Source: Candidatus Cloacimonadota bacterium (GTDB taxonomy: Bacteria > Cloacimonadota > Cloacimonadia > Cloacimonadales > WRIO01). From it: a stretch of DNA of 6,524 bases. The stretch covers positions 1-6,524 of the forward strand of contig JALNXV010000208.1 in the NCBI GenBank assembly GCA_023230175.1, given 5' to 3'. The position numbers were made by a program, and so were the translations under genes. This document shows positions 6,355 through 6,524 of the stretch, piece by piece; position 1 is the stretch's first letter; each line of letters starts with the position of its first letter. The notes under the pieces are model-generated. The model saw only the letters and a program-made list of their open reading frames with translations. It did no database searches and was not told where the DNA came from.

Positions 6355-6524
6355 ATATCAAACAAAAAAAAGGAGTCAAATTCATTAAATCCTATTTATC
6401 CCAATCTATTAAAAGATAAACAACTAACAAGAGCAAATGAGGTATGGATAACAGATATTACTTACATAAAAATAAAAGAAGGTTTCGTTTATTCATCACT
6501 TGTTGCTGACTATTACTCAAGGAA
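6355..6524 (+). pseudogene. IS3-family transposase OrfB fragment, 5'-truncated and cut by the window edge
   Basis: The frame is open from just after a TGA at 6352-6354 to the window end. It reads NPIYPNLLKD, then ANEVWITDITYIKIKEGF, then a VADYYSR segment. This is the start of the rve/DDE integrase core of IS3-family OrfB proteins, whose usual form is PNxxWVTDITYIxTxEGxxYLxxVxDxxSR. The Asp in WITDITYI (codon 6454-6456) would be the first catalytic Asp. An intact OrfB has more than 100 residues before this point with a helix-turn-helix region; here the frame has no ATG, GTG or TTG start and is closed upstream, so the 5' part is missing. A second frame from ATG 6324 runs into the same region and would join this one if one A were removed from the A8 run at 6364-6371. 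The downstream catalytic residues lie outside the window. Confidence 0.75.

Overview
The window is AT-rich (roughly 30% GC by eye) and bacterial. Three closely spaced genes on the + strand (162-5917) all encode exported proteins. The third ends in a Por/type IX-style C-terminal sorting domain whose YPNPFNP signature is typical of the Fibrobacteres-Chlorobi-Bacteroidetes sphere. With the GWNWVSFP module just before it, the style most resembles Cloacimonadota (Cloacimonetes) or a related candidate phylum. That assignment rests on family style and was not tested by a search.

Layout. Positions 1-161 form a leader with a plausible sigma-70 type promoter (TTGACA-16-TATTGT) whose -35 box is one arm of a perfect 7-bp inverted repeat. 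Positions 162-875 encode an unrecognised 237-residue protein with a signal peptide. Positions 885-1868 encode a lipoprotein with TolB/PD40-like beta-propeller repeats. Positions 1883-5917 encode a 1344-residue secreted multidomain protein. It holds a pectate-lyase-like beta-helix, a second beta-helix with six chlamydial Pmp-type FxxN/GGAI repeats, a choice-of-anchor Q-like motif, an Ig/ASH-like segment, a duplicated GWNWVSFP module, a further beta-rich domain and the sorting domain. Intergenic gaps are 9 and 14 nt, each with a clear Shine-Dalgarno sequence, so the three genes probably form one operon.

Positions 5918-6290 are very AT-rich and hold no convincing gene or intrinsic terminator. 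The right edge (about 6293-6524) carries a decayed IS3-family insertion sequence: a left-end-like sequence followed at once by the start of the OrfB integrase core, with orfA and the first part of orfB missing and a stop/frameshift near an A8 run. The window ends inside it.

The three genes together look like a cell-surface or secreted accessory cassette: an exported small protein, a lipid-anchored propeller, and a large adhesin- or polysaccharide-binding-like beta-helix protein delivered by a type IX-like system. No defence system, CRISPR array, RNA gene or complete mobile element was found. The most useful leads are the architecture of the large protein, the unknown first gene, the inverted repeat at the promoter and the deleted IS.
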